Below, piece after piece: positions 25,037 to 34,306 of a stretch of DNA of 64,000 nucleotides. The stretch is from Bradyrhizobium yuanmingense (GTDB taxonomy: Bacteria; Pseudomonadota; Alphaproteobacteria; Rhizobiales; Xanthobacteraceae): contig NZ_FMAE01000003.1 in the NCBI RefSeq assembly GCF_900094575.1, positions 558,001 to 622,000 on the forward strand. The letters run 5' to 3'. Numbering within the stretch: the first letter of the stretch is position 1; every line of letters begins with the position of its first letter. A program made the position numbers and the translations under genes. A model generated the notes under the pieces. It did not search any database. It was not told the DNA's origin and worked only from the letters and a program-made list of their open reading frames with translations.

Positions 25037-27721
25037 ATGGCTGAGAAGAACTGGCACGTGGGCAGCACGCTTTCGATTGCTGTGCACGCCCTCCTATGCC
25101 TGGCCGTTACGGGCGCGCCTGCGCGCGCCTTTGCGGCATCGGACAGCCTTGCCGTTCCGGGCGATCCCACCAGGCTTGATCCCGGCGTGATCTGGGAAGC
25201 CCTCATCGCGGGCATCGTGGTCTGCTCGTTCCTCGCCGCGATCGGGCTGTGGATCCATTCCTCGCTGCGCCGGTCCAGCCGTTTGCAGCTGCGTCGCAAC
25301 GCCTTCATCTCCTCCGCCATGAACAACCTCAACCAGGGCGTGGTGATGACGGATGCGCAGCGCCGCGTCATCTTCTGCAATGACCGCTATCTAGAGATCT
25401 ATGGCCTGACGCGATCCGACCTCCGGCCCAACATGACCGGTTGCGACATCCTGAGGCTGCGCCGCGAGCGCGGAGTGCTCGGCGTCACCGATGACGAATT
25501 TTACCAAAAGGCATCGAGCGCCAATGGCCTGACCACGGAACTGCCGGACGGACGGGCTATCCTGGTGAAGTATTTCGTGTTGCCGAACGGCGGCTCGGTG
25601 GCGACCCATCTCGACGTCACCGAGCAGCGCAACCTGTCGCGGCAGCTCGCCTCCACCAAGCAGTTCCTGGAATCGGTGCTCGATCATGTGCCGGCCTGCG
25701 TGGCGGCCAAGAACATCGAGGACGGCTGCTACATCTTCGCCAACAGCGCCTATGAGAAGTTCTGGGGATTGTCGCGGGACTTCGCCGTCGGCAGGAATGC
25801 ACGGGAGCTGTTTGCGTCGGCCTCGGCGGCCAGCATCGAGGCCGCTGACCAGGCCGCGCTCAATTCGCCCGATGGCCAGCACCGCAATGAGTTCGAGGTG
25901 GATCGTGCCGGCGCGCGGCGCATGGTCGCCTCGATCCGGATCGTGGTCCGCAACGAGAGCAACAAGCCCGAATTTCTGCTCATCCTGTTCGAGGACATCA
26001 CCGACCGCCGCTCGCTGTCGCAGGAGCTGGAGAGCACCAAGAAGTTCCTCGAGCTCGTGGTCGACAACATCCCGGTTGCGCTGATCGTGGAGCAGGTCAA
26101 GGACGGCCGCTATCTGCTCGCCAACCGCAGCGCGGAGACGATCCTCAACCGCAGGCGCGAGGAAGCCACCGGACTGACCGCGTCCGACATCTTCAACGCC
26201 AAGGAAGCCAAGCTGATCGTCGCGCGCGACGAGGCCGCGATCAAGAAGCGCGGGATGATCACCGAGGAGCATCCGATCTCCACCAAGGGCGGCCTGCGGC
26301 TGTTCCTGACCCGCCGCGCCACTGTGGTCAACGATGCCGGCGAGCCGCAATATCTGATCAAGACCCACGAGGATGTCACCGACCGCCGGCAGACCGAGTC
26401 GCGCATGGCGCACATGGCCTATCACGACGGCCTCACCGATCTGCCGAATCGCGCCGCCTTCCTGCAGGCTCTGACCCAGATGATCGAGGCTTGCGAGGGC
26501 ACCGGCGAGGAGTTCGCCGTGCTCTGCGTCGACCTCGACGGCCTCAAGGAGGTCAACGACGTCTTCGGCCATGCGCTCGGCGACAAGCTCCTGATCGAGG
26601 TCGCCCATCGGCTCCAGGATTCCGCACGCGGCGGCGTGGTGGCGCGCCTGTCCGGGGACGAGTTCGGCCTGATCATCGACGGCAAGCAGCCCGAGGCCGG
26701 CCTCGCGCTGGCGCAGCAGATCGGCGAAGCCGTCGCGAAGGATTTTCAGATCGACGGCCGGCCGGTCCGCGCCGGCATCACCACGGGCATGTCGGTCTTT
26801 CCCCACAATGGCACCGATGGCGCCTCGCTGCTCGCCAATGCCGGCGCGGCGCTGTTCCGCGCCAAGCAGAAGTCGCGCGGCACGATCAGCCTCTACCAGC
26901 CCGAGATGGACCAGCAGATCCGCGACCGCCGCGTGCTGCACCAGGACCTCTCCATGGCGGTCAAGAACGGCGAGCTCTCGCTCGCCTTCCAGCCGCAGGG
27001 GGCCGCGGGCCACAGCGTCGCCGAGAGCGAGATCATCGGCTTCGAGGCGCTGGCGCGCTGGCAGCATCCGGTGCGCGGCCAGGTTTCGCCGGCCGAATTC
27101 ATTCCCATCGCCGAGGAGAGCGGCCTCATCGTCGAGATGGGCGAGTGGATCCTGCGCGAGGCCTGCCGCGAGGCGGCGTCCTGGCCGAAGCCGCTGCAGG
27201 TCGCGGTCAATCTGTCGCCGGCGCAGTTCATGCACGGCGACGTGGTCGGCCTCGTCCATTCGATCCTGATCGAGACGGGCCTCGCACCCGGCCGGCTCGA
27301 GCTCGAGATCACCGAAGGTGTTCTGATCGAGGATTTCGATCGCGGCCTTGCGCTGCTGCGCCGCCTGAAGGCGCTCGGCGTGCGCATCTCCATGGACGAT
27401 TTCGGCAGCGGCTATTCTTCGCTGAGCTATCTCCAGGCGTTCCCGTTCGACAAGATCAAGATCGACCGCGCCTTCATCATCAATCTCGGCCGCAACCCGC
27501 AATCGGCGGCGATCGTGCGCGCCGTCATCGACCTCGGCCACGGCCTCGAAATGTCGATCATCGCCGAGGGCGTCGAGACGCTCGACCAGCTCGCCTTCCT
27601 CGCCAAGGAAGGCTGTGACGGGGTGCAGGGCTATCTGCTCGGCAAGCCGTTGCCGATCGGCAAATATGCCGGGCTCGTCGGCCGCGCCGAAGCCATGGAG
27701 CTTGCGCTGAAGACCGGTTAG
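25037..27721 (+). CDS. membrane PAS-PAS-PAS-GGDEF-EAL protein (cyclic di-GMP turnover)
   Basis: This 894-residue protein has two hydrophobic segments at the N-terminus (about residues 10-30 and 52-75), then three PAS domains (about 90-205, 210-325 and 335-450), a GGDEF domain (about 455-615) and an EAL domain (about 630-885). The GGDEF site reads RLSGDEFGL (residues ~535-543), so the first Gly is Ser, and no RxxD inhibitory site is present; synthesis may be weak or lost. The EAL site is intact (EALARWQHP near 668, DDFGSGYSS, EGVET), so phosphodiesterase activity is likely. The signal sensed by the PAS domains is unknown. Confidence 0.93.
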   Translation: MAEKNWHVGSTLSIAVHALLCLAVTGAPARAFAASDSLAVPGDPTRLDPGVIWEALIAGIVVCSFLAAIGLWIHSSLRRSSRLQLRRNAFISSAMNNLNQGVVMTDAQRRVIFCNDRYLEIYGLTRSDLRPNMTGCDILRLRRERGVLGVTDDEFYQKASSANGLTTELPDGRAILVKYFVLPNGGSVATHLDVTEQRNLSRQLASTKQFLESVLDHVPACVAAKNIEDGCYIFANSAYEKFWGLSRDFAVGRNARELFASASAASIEAADQAALNSPDGQHRNEFEVDRAGARRMVASIRIVVRNESNKPEFLLILFEDITDRRSLSQELESTKKFLELVVDNIPVALIVEQVKDGRYLLANRSAETILNRRREEATGLTASDIFNAKEAKLIVARDEAAIKKRGMITEEHPISTKGGLRLFLTRRATVVNDAGEPQYLIKTHEDVTDRRQTESRMAHMAYHDGLTDLPNRAAFLQALTQMIEACEGTGEEFAVLCVDLDGLKEVNDVFGHALGDKLLIEVAHRLQDSARGGVVARLSGDEFGLIIDGKQPEAGLALAQQIGEAVAKDFQIDGRPVRAGITTGMSVFPHNGTDGASLLANAGAALFRAKQKSRGTISLYQPEMDQQIRDRRVLHQDLSMAVKNGELSLAFQPQGAAGHSVAESEIIGFEALARWQHPVRGQVSPAEFIPIAEESGLIVEMGEWILREACREAASWPKPLQVAVNLSPAQFMHGDVVGLVHSILIETGLAPGRLELEITEGVLIEDFDRGLALLRRLKALGVRISMDDFGSGYSSLSYLQAFPFDKIKIDRAFIINLGRNPQSAAIVRAVIDLGHGLEMSIIAEGVETLDQLAFLAKEGCDGVQGYLLGKPLPIGKYAGLVGRAEAMELALKTG

Positions 27722-27824
27722 AGCGTTTTCGAGCGAAGTGGACAGCGGCTCGCGTCAAGAAAACGCGTCAGAATATGAATCTAGAGCCACCGTTCCGATT
27801 TCATCGGAACGGAAATCGCTCTAG
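27719..27824. repeat. dispersed palindromic intergenic repeat
   Basis: The ends TAGAGCG and CGCTCTA (27720-27726 and 27817-27823) are inverted, with internal pairs GCGTTTTC/GAAAACGC (27723-27730, 27759-27766) and a perfect 8-bp hairpin GTTCCGAT/ATCGGAAC (27792-27810). I recall such 100-130 bp elements as common between Bradyrhizobium genes. It fills the gap between the GGDEF-EAL gene and glpD. Confidence 0.65.
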
Positions 27825-27859
27825 TGGATGGGAGTGCTTCGCTCCCATTCGACGGCTTC

Positions 27860-29332
27860 ATGGCGGATTACGACCTCGCGATCATCGGCGGCGGCCTGAA
27901 CGGCGTCAGCCTCGCCCGCGATGCGGCGGGCCGCGGCCTGCGGGTGATCCTGTTCGAGCAGGGCGATCTCGGCGGCGCGGCGTCGTCGGCCACACCGCGG
28001 CTGATCCACGGCGATCTCTCGGTGCTGGAGCGCCGCGGCTTTTGGCGGGTGCGCCGGGCACTGGCCGAGCGCCGGACCTGGCTCGCCATCGCGCCGCATC
28101 TGGTGCGGCCGATGCGTTTTGTGATTCCTGCACATGTGGACGAGCGTCCGCCGTGGCTGCTGCGGGCCGGCCTGTTTCTTTATGACGTCCTCGCCGGCCG
28201 GAGCGGCCTGCCCGGATCGACGACCCTCGACATCACCCATCACCCGGTCGGCAACGCGCTGAAGCGCCCGTTCGGCACGGCGTTCGAATATTCGGACTGT
28301 ATCGTCGACGATTCCCGCCTTGTCGTGCTCACGGCGCTGGACGCCGCCGAGCGTGGTGCGACGATCCGGACCGGGGCGCGCTGCGTGCGTGCCGACCGAA
28401 CCGACATCTGGCGGCTCGCCGTGGTCGATCGCGGCCACCGCCGCTCCGTTACAGCAAGGGCGCTGGCCAATACCAGTGGCGGCTGGACCTCGATCGTCGC
28501 GGAGACCGTCCTGCGCCAGCCGCAGCCCGCCGCCACGGCCATGCAGATGAGCCAGATCATCGTGCCCAGGCTGTTCGATTCAGACAATGTCTACGTGTTC
28601 CAGAACAGCGACGGCCGACTGATCTTCGCAAGCCCGTTTGAGCGCGCGTTCACGCTGATCGGCACAGTCACGCACGATTTCACCGGCGACCCCACCATCG
28701 TGGCGGTGCGAGGGGCCGATGTCGGTTATCTCTGCGAAGCGGCGAGCCGCTACTTCCGCGAGCGCGTCGCCCCGACCGACGTGGTCCGGGCGGTCTGCGG
28801 CGTCAATCTGAGACCGGCGTCCGCGCGGCAACGCGAGGGCACAACCCTGTTCCACGCGCGCCGGCGCAAGGCACCGCTGATCACGATGTTCGGCGGCGAC
28901 CTCACCACCGCGCGCCGGCGCGCCGAGCGGGCGGTGACGAGGCTGACGCCGTTCTATCCGATGTCGCCGCCCTGGACCGCCGGCGCAGCGCTGCCAGGTG
29001 GAGATTTCGCCTGGGATCGTTTCGACACCGAGGTCGACCTCGCACGCGAGCGCTGGCGCTTTCTGTCCGAGCCGGAAGCCCAGCGCCTGGTCGCGGCCTA
29101 CGGCTCGCGATTGGCGGCCGTGCTCGGTGAAGCAAGGACGCGAAAAGAGCTTGGCCCAGCCTTCGGTCCCGAACTGACCGGCGCGGAGGTGCGATATCTC
29201 ATGACCTGCGAGTGGGCGCGTTTTCCGGATGACGTTCTGTGGCGCCGTTCCAAGCTGGGCCTGACAATGCCTGCGACGGACCACGACGCGCTGGCGGCGT
29301 TCATGGCGGATCTGAGCCGGTCACTGGTGTAG
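27860..29332 (+). CDS. glpD: glycerol-3-phosphate dehydrogenase
   Basis: This 490-residue FAD enzyme oxidises glycerol 3-phosphate to dihydroxyacetone phosphate and feeds electrons to the quinone pool. The FAD loop is IIGGGLNGVSLARDAAGRG; the FAD-family motif FEQGDLGGAASSATPRLIHGDL follows, and the C-terminal GlpD domain (about 385-490) contains EVRYLMTCEWARFPDDVLWRRSKLGL. Start chosen at ATG 27860; the frame reads back 12 codons into the repeat element. The stop codon lies inside the hairpin repeat at 29329-29363. It is followed by transporter genes in the same direction, but after this hairpin. Confidence 0.93.
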   Translation: MADYDLAIIGGGLNGVSLARDAAGRGLRVILFEQGDLGGAASSATPRLIHGDLSVLERRGFWRVRRALAERRTWLAIAPHLVRPMRFVIPAHVDERPPWLLRAGLFLYDVLAGRSGLPGSTTLDITHHPVGNALKRPFGTAFEYSDCIVDDSRLVVLTALDAAERGATIRTGARCVRADRTDIWRLAVVDRGHRRSVTARALANTSGGWTSIVAETVLRQPQPAATAMQMSQIIVPRLFDSDNVYVFQNSDGRLIFASPFERAFTLIGTVTHDFTGDPTIVAVRGADVGYLCEAASRYFRERVAPTDVVRAVCGVNLRPASARQREGTTLFHARRRKAPLITMFGGDLTTARRRAERAVTRLTPFYPMSPPWTAGAALPGGDFAWDRFDTEVDLARERWRFLSEPEAQRLVAAYGSRLAAVLGEARTRKELGPAFGPELTGAEVRYLMTCEWARFPDDVLWRRSKLGLTMPATDHDALAAFMADLSRSLV

Positions 29333-29363
29333 CCCGGATTCCGCTTCGCTCCATCCGGGCTAC
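29329..29363. repeat. hairpin repeat at the end of glpD
   Basis: A perfect 11-bp stem GTAGCCCGGAT/ATCCGGGCTAC with a 13-nt loop; the glpD stop codon (29330-29332) is part of the left arm. The motif GTAGCCCGGAT...ATCCGGGCTAC is one I recognise as frequent in Bradyrhizobium genomes. It may end the glpD transcript. Confidence 0.65.
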
Positions 29364-29450
29364 GGCGGCGCGATGTAAGTTTTCCCCGAACCGGTTGAGC
29401 AAAAGCCAATCGGCCGCTAGCGTGCGGCGGAATCGGGGTTGGCAGGGACC

Positions 29451-30623
29451 ATGGCGGAAGAGTTGCCCGGGATGAACGTTGCGGCTGAAACGGCTGGCGG
29501 AGACGCATGTCCGGCGACCGGCCAGCCGCTGCTGCTCATCGAGGGCGTCGCCAAGACCTTCGGTATGTTCCGCGCCGTCGACGGCGTGTCGCTCGATATC
29601 AAGGCCGGCGAGTTCTTCGCGCTGCTCGGCCCGAGCGGCTGCGGCAAGACCACGCTCTTGCGCATGCTCGCGGGCTTCGAGGCGCCGGACGAGGGGCGTA
29701 TCCTGCTCGGCGGCAAGGATATCGCGCAGGCGCTGCCGCACGAGCGCCCGATCAACATGATGTTCCAGAACTATGCGCTGTTCCCGCATCTTTCGGTACG
29801 CGACAACATTGCCTTCGGCCTGAAGCGCGCCGGCATGCCGCGTGCCGACATCGCCACGCGCGTCGCGGAGATGGTGGCGCTGGTCAAGCTCGAGGGATTG
29901 GAGAAGCGCAAGCCGGACCAGCTGTCCGGCGGTCAGCGCCAGCGCGTGGCGCTCGCCCGCGCCTTGGCGCGCCGGCCGCAGCTCCTGCTGCTCGACGAGC
30001 CGCTCGCAGCGCTTGACAAGAAGCTACGCGAGAGCACGCAAGCCGAGCTGATGGAGCTGCAGCGGCGGCTCGGCATGACCTTCATCATCGTCACCCACGA
30101 CCAGGAGGAGGCGATGACGATGGCTGATAGAATCGGCGTGATGAACGCCGGAAAGCTCGCCCAGGTCGCCAGCCCCCGCGAGCTCTACGAGGCGCCGCGT
30201 TCGCGCTGGGTCGCCGAGTTCGTCGGCGACATCAATCTGTTCGACGGCGAATCGAAATTGCGCGACGGTCGTCGTTTGGTCATTGGCACCCGCGATGCGG
30301 GCGCGCTGGTGGTGACCGAGCCGCGCGAGGCCGTCGGCGCCGGAAAACTGGCGGTCGCGATCCGCCCCGAGAAGATCAAGCTGTCGCGCCGGGCCCCGGT
30401 CAACGAGGCCGGTCGCGAGACGGCGATCAACACGCTCGAGGGCGTGATCGCCGACATCTGCTATCTCGGCGGTACCACCACCTACAAGGTGAAGCTCGAC
30501 ACCGGCGGGATGCTGCAGGCGTCGGTCGCTAACAGCGCGCGGCTGGACGTCGACGCCTACAGCCTGAACCAGCATGTCGTCGCCTGGTTCACGCCCGACG
30601 ATTGCGTGGTGCTGCAATCATGA
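29451..30623 (+). CDS. potA: ABC transporter ATP-binding protein, PotA type
   Basis: This 390-residue ATPase has Walker A GPSGCGKTT, Q-loop, signature LSGGQRQRVALARAL, Walker B LLLLDEPLAALD and a C-terminal TOBE domain (about 290-385), as in PotA of the spermidine/putrescine importer. It powers the two permeases encoded next. The start at ATG 29451 follows an AGGGA site. Its stop overlaps the start of the first permease gene (ATGA), so they are coupled. No PotD binding protein is in the window. The polyamine substrate is inferred from family similarity only. Confidence 0.9.
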   Translation: MAEELPGMNVAAETAGGDACPATGQPLLLIEGVAKTFGMFRAVDGVSLDIKAGEFFALLGPSGCGKTTLLRMLAGFEAPDEGRILLGGKDIAQALPHERPINMMFQNYALFPHLSVRDNIAFGLKRAGMPRADIATRVAEMVALVKLEGLEKRKPDQLSGGQRQRVALARALARRPQLLLLDEPLAALDKKLRESTQAELMELQRRLGMTFIIVTHDQEEAMTMADRIGVMNAGKLAQVASPRELYEAPRSRWVAEFVGDINLFDGESKLRDGRRLVIGTRDAGALVVTEPREAVGAGKLAVAIRPEKIKLSRRAPVNEAGRETAINTLEGVIADICYLGGTTTYKVKLDTGGMLQASVANSARLDVDAYSLNQHVVAWFTPDDCVVLQS

Positions 30624-31534
30624 GCTCGCGCCGCATCTTCGCAAAGCCGGCGCGCTTCGCGGCCATCGCGCCCTATGTCTGGATGGTGCTGTTCTTCCTG
30701 GTGCCGTTCGGCTTCGTGCTCAAGATCAGCCTGTCGCAGACCGCGATCGCGCAGCCGCCTTACGAGCCGGTGTTCGACCTGACGGCGGGATGGGACGCGC
30801 TGAAGGCGGCGTTCGCTGCGCTCTCGGTCGACAATTTCAAGCTGCTCGCCTCCGACGACATCTACGTCTTCGCCTATTTGCGCAGCCTGACCGTCGCCGT
30901 CACCGCGACTGCGCTGTTGCTGCTGATCGGGTATCCCATCGCCTATGGCATGGCGCGGCTGCCGAAGCGCTGGCAGGCGGTGGCGATGGTGCTTGTGATC
31001 GTGCCGTTCTGGACCTCGTTCCTGATCCGCATCTATGCCTGGATCAACATTCTTCAGCACGACGGCCTGCTCAACCAGATCCTGCTCGCGCTGCATCTGG
31101 TCAGCCAGCCAGTGGTGTGGCTCGCCACCGACACCGCGATGTATATCGGCATCGTTTATTCCTACCTGCCATTCATGGTGCTGCCGCTCTACGCCACGCT
31201 CGCCAAGATGGAGCCGGCGCTGGAGGAGGCGGCCTCCGATCTCGGCGCGCCGCCCTGGCAGGTGTTCTGGCTCGTGACTTTTCCGCTGTCGCTGCCCGGC
31301 GTCGGCGCCGGCGTGCTGCTGTGCTTCATCCCGATCGTCGGCGAATTCGTCATCCCGGATCTCCTGGCCGGCTCCAACGCGCTGATGATCGGCCAGACCC
31401 TGTGGCTCGAATTCTTCACCAACAAGGACTGGCCGGTTGCCTCGGCTGCCGCGATCGTGCTGCTGGTCGTGCTGCTGGTGCCGCTCTTGCTGTACGAGCG
31501 GCTGCAGAAGCGGCAGCTGGAACAGGGAAGATAG
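30620..31534 (+). CDS. potB: ABC transporter permease, PotB type
   Basis: This 304-residue inner-membrane protein has six helices and the permease (BPD_transp_1) loop EEAASDLGAPPWQVFWLVTFPLSLPGV that contacts the ATPase. It matches PotB of the spermidine/putrescine class. It starts at ATG 30620 in a 4-bp overlap with the ATPase gene and is followed 4 bp later by the second permease. Confidence 0.9.
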   Translation: MSSRRIFAKPARFAAIAPYVWMVLFFLVPFGFVLKISLSQTAIAQPPYEPVFDLTAGWDALKAAFAALSVDNFKLLASDDIYVFAYLRSLTVAVTATALLLLIGYPIAYGMARLPKRWQAVAMVLVIVPFWTSFLIRIYAWINILQHDGLLNQILLALHLVSQPVVWLATDTAMYIGIVYSYLPFMVLPLYATLAKMEPALEEAASDLGAPPWQVFWLVTFPLSLPGVGAGVLLCFIPIVGEFVIPDLLAGSNALMIGQTLWLEFFTNKDWPVASAAAIVLLVVLLVPLLLYERLQKRQLEQGR

Positions 31535-31538
31535 CGCG

Positions 31539-32351
31539 ATGCGCAAGGTCTCCCGCCTGTCCCGCTTCAACATCGCCTCGCTCGCGCTGGGGCTGGCGTT
31601 CCTCTATTTGCCGATCCTGATCCTCGTTCTCTATTCCTTCAACGCTTCGCGCCTGGTGACGGTGTGGGGCGGCTGGTCGCTGCGCTGGTATCATGAGTTG
31701 TTCAACGATCGCGCCATGATCGAGGCGGCCTGGATGAGCCTGCGGGTCGCTGTCGCCTCCGCGACGATCGCGACGCTGCTCGGCACGCTCGCAGCGGTGG
31801 CGCTGTCGCGCGGTGAACGCTTTCGTGGTCGCACCCTGTTCTCAGGCATGCTCTACGCACCGCTGGTGATGCCGGAGGTGATCACCGGATTGTCGCTGCT
31901 CTTGCTGTTCGTTGCGCTGAACGTTGAGCGCGGTTTCTGGACGGTGACGATCGCCCACACCACGCTCACCATGTGCTTCGTCACGGTGGTCGTGCAGTCG
32001 CGCCTCGGCTCGCTCGATCGCTCGCTGGAGGAGGCGGCGATGGATCTCGGCTGCAATCCCGTCGGTGCGTTCGTTGTCGTAACGCTGCCGCTGATCGCCC
32101 CTGCAATCGTCGCCGGCTGGATGCTGGCGTTCACGCTGTCGCTCGATGACCTCGTGATCGCGAGCTTCACCACCGGCCCAGGCTCGGCGACGCTGCCGAT
32201 CCGCATCTACTCGGAGGTGCGGCTCGGCGTGAAGCCCGAGATCAACGCGATCTGTACGCTTGTGATCGCCCTGATCGCGGTCGTCATTGTCATCGCCTCG
32301 CTCGCCTCCAAGCTGTCGAGCTCGCAGGGCGAGAGCGCGGCGCCGCTGTGA
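31539..32351 (+). CDS. potC: ABC transporter permease, PotC type
   Basis: This 270-residue membrane protein has six helices with the EAA loop EEAAMDLGCNPVGAFVVVTLPLIAPAIVAG and a C-terminal DDLVIASFTTGPGSATLPIRIYSEVRLGVKPEINA segment that is characteristic of PotC. Start at ATG 31539 with AGGGAAG upstream. It ends the three-gene operon; a palindromic repeat lies between it and the convergent sugar-type permease gene. Confidence 0.9.
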   Translation: MRKVSRLSRFNIASLALGLAFLYLPILILVLYSFNASRLVTVWGGWSLRWYHELFNDRAMIEAAWMSLRVAVASATIATLLGTLAAVALSRGERFRGRTLFSGMLYAPLVMPEVITGLSLLLLFVALNVERGFWTVTIAHTTLTMCFVTVVVQSRLGSLDRSLEEAAMDLGCNPVGAFVVVTLPLIAPAIVAGWMLAFTLSLDDLVIASFTTGPGSATLPIRIYSEVRLGVKPEINAICTLVIALIAVVIVIASLASKLSSSQGESAAPL

Positions 32352-32360
32352 GGCTCTGCT

Positions 32361-32478
32361 GTCATTGCGTGGAGTTCTTGCGACGAAGCAATCCAGTCTG
32401 TCTCTGCAGTAGTCTGGATTGCTTCGCGGAGCTTGTGATCGGGCCGCGCTCCGCGCGGACCCGGTGGCTCGCAATGAC
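32361..32478. repeat. dispersed palindromic repeat between convergent operons
   Basis: Outer arms GTCATTGCG (32361-32369) and CGCAATGAC (32470-32478) enclose a perfect 13-bp inner inverted repeat CGAAGCAATCCAG/CTGGATTGCTTCG (32384-32396, 32414-32426). I recall this as a Bradyrhizobium repeat type. It lies between potC and the convergent permease gene and could act as a two-way terminator. Confidence 0.7.
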
Positions 32479-32489
32479 GAAAGAAGAGC

Positions 32490-33341
32490 TTACGACTTCA
32501 CCGCACCCGCCGTGAGCCCGCCCACCATGTAGCGGCGGAAGGCGTAATAGACCGCGGCCGGCGGCAGCGCGTAGATGAAGCCCGTCGTCATCAGCAGCTC
32601 CCAAGGCGAGTCGTCGGCGGCGAGGAAGTTGCCGAGCGCGACGGGGAGGGTGATGTCGCGGTCGTTCGACAGCAGCAGGAACGCGTAGAGATACTCGTTC
32701 CAGGCCAGCAGCACCGCATAGGTGCCGATCGCGACCAGCGAGGGCATCATCAGCGGCAAATAGACCAGGCGGAAGATCTGCAGCGTGGTGGCGCCGTCCA
32801 TCACCGCGGCTTCGTCCAGCTCCACCGGCAGCTTGTCCGAGGCCTGCTTCAGCACCCAGATCGCGTAAGGTGAGGCGATCGTCACCATGGCCAGGATCAG
32901 CGACCAGTGATTGTTGAGCAGGCCGTAATTGCCCATCGTGCGATACATCGGGACCGCGAGGAACGCCGCCGGAATGAAATAGGTGAAGAGCGCGAGGTTC
33001 AGCACGGCGCGGCCGCCCGGCACCTTCAATCGCGAAATCGCGAACGCCGCGGCGGTCGCGATGAACAGCGTGAGCACGCCCACGGAGACTGCGATCAGCG
33101 TCGAATTCCAGAACTGGGCGTAGAAGTCGCGCAGGAAGTAGTGCTGCTGCTTGAACACGATTTCGAAGTTGTGCAGCGTCGGATGGTCCGGCCACAGCTT
33201 GCCCGAGAACGCGTCCTCCTTCGGGGAGATCGCGAACAGGAACATGTGGTAGATCGGGATCATCGTCCACAGGAAGACGGGAATGCCGATCAGCAGCAGC
33301 CGCGCTTCCGTCGCGACGTCACGGAGGGAGGGAAGCTTCAT
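32490..33341 (-). CDS. sugar-type ABC transporter permease (MalG-like)
   Basis: This 283-residue permease has six helices and the CUT1-type EAA loop DEAAVMDGATTLQIFRLVYLPLMMPSLVA. It begins MKLPSLRDVATEARLLLIGIPVF; the start at ATG 33341 overlaps the stop of the preceding permease gene by 4 bp (ATGA). It pairs with the MalF-like permease and the family 1 binding protein upstream. No ATPase is encoded with them. The substrate is unknown; CUT1 systems take up oligosaccharides, polyols or glycerol phosphates. Confidence 0.9.
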   Translation of the reverse strand: MKLPSLRDVATEARLLLIGIPVFLWTMIPIYHMFLFAISPKEDAFSGKLWPDHPTLHNFEIVFKQQHYFLRDFYAQFWNSTLIAVSVGVLTLFIATAAAFAISRLKVPGGRAVLNLALFTYFIPAAFLAVPMYRTMGNYGLLNNHWSLILAMVTIASPYAIWVLKQASDKLPVELDEAAVMDGATTLQIFRLVYLPLMMPSLVAIGTYAVLLAWNEYLYAFLLLSNDRDITLPVALGNFLAADDSPWELLMTTGFIYALPPAAVYYAFRRYMVGGLTAGAVKS

Positions 33342-34210
33342 CGCGACAACCGTTTCATCATGAAATAAACCAGTGGCAGGACGAACGGCATCGCGCAGAC
33401 GATGGATGCCATCGCGAGCGAGAGCTGGTCGAGCCGAAGATAGCGGATGCCGAGCGTCGCCAGCACGTGCGTGAGGTCGGCAGGTCCGCCGCCGGTGAGC
33501 AGGTAGACGCTGTTGAAATCGCCCAGCGTCCAGATCATCGAGAGCAGCGTGCAGGTGACGTAGAGCGTCTGCATCGACGGCCAGGTGATGTAGCGGAATT
33601 TCTGCCACCAGCTGGCACCGTCGACCTCGGCGGCCTCGAACAGATCGTGCGAGATCGCAAGGCGCCCGGTGATCAGGATCAGCGTCCAGAACGGCAGCGA
33701 CTTCCAGATGTGCACGGCGATCGCCATGCACAGCGCGACGGTCGGGTCGTTCAGCCAGTTCGGGCCGTCATCGCCGGTCAGGGAGAAGATGAAGTGGTTG
33801 ACCATGCCCCATTCGGGATTGAGCATGAAGCGCACCGACAGGATGGTCGGGATCGACGGCACCGCCCAGGGCAGGATGAAGATCACCGACAGCCATCTGA
33901 TCCAGGTGCGCTGCTGCGCGAAAAAGCCGGACAGGAACAGCGCAATCATCATCTTGATGTTGATGCCGACGACCAGGAAGATCAGCGTGTTGATTGCAGC
34001 GCGCGCGAAGATCGGGTCGTGATACAGCGCCACATAGTTCGCCGGATCGCGTGCCAGCCAGAGCCCGTAGCAGACGGGATAGACGACGAAGGCAAGGAAG
34101 ACGAGCAGATAAGGTGTTAGCAGGAGGATGCCCCAGACCTGCGCCGGGGTCAGCCGGGACGACAGGGGCGGGCCGGGTATTGCCTGATCGCCAGAGAGCG
34201 TGATCGCCAT
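33338..34210 (-). CDS. sugar-type ABC transporter permease (MalF-like)
   Basis: This 290-residue permease has six helices and the EAA loop FEAAEVDGASWWQKFRYITWPSMQTLYV. It begins MAITLSGDQAIPGPPLSSRLTPAQVWGILLLTPYLLVF and is the first permease of the CUT1 set. It lies 96 bp after the binding-protein gene, separated by a stable hairpin, and overlaps the MalG-like gene by 4 bp. Confidence 0.9.
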   Translation of the reverse strand: MAITLSGDQAIPGPPLSSRLTPAQVWGILLLTPYLLVFLAFVVYPVCYGLWLARDPANYVALYHDPIFARAAINTLIFLVVGINIKMMIALFLSGFFAQQRTWIRWLSVIFILPWAVPSIPTILSVRFMLNPEWGMVNHFIFSLTGDDGPNWLNDPTVALCMAIAVHIWKSLPFWTLILITGRLAISHDLFEAAEVDGASWWQKFRYITWPSMQTLYVTCTLLSMIWTLGDFNSVYLLTGGGPADLTHVLATLGIRYLRLDQLSLAMASIVCAMPFVLPLVYFMMKRLSR

Positions 34211-34234
34211 TCTTTCGGACTCTTCAAAGAGAAG

Positions 34235-34255
34235 CCGGCCGCGAGACGCGGCCGG
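34235..34255. other. intercistronic hairpin between binding-protein and permease genes
   Basis: A perfect 9-bp GC stem (CCGGCCGCG/CGCGGCCGG) with an AGA loop lies between the binding-protein stop (34307) and the permease start (34210). Such hairpins in ABC operons often protect the upstream message so that the binding protein is made in excess; that role is inference here. Confidence 0.6.
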
Positions 34256-34306
34256 TGTTGTTGTTGTTGCACTCTCCCCCGCAACGCGGAGAGATGGGCG
34301 GACGAC

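Noticed and set aside
25391..27541. 716-codon minus-strand frame over the GGDEF-EAL gene
   Set aside because: No motif and a composition typical of antisense reading of GC-rich coding DNA.
27719..29363. Palindromic repeats flanking glpD taken as ends of an insertion element
   Set aside because: The left and right repeats are of different families, there is no transposase, and glpD has normal codon use.
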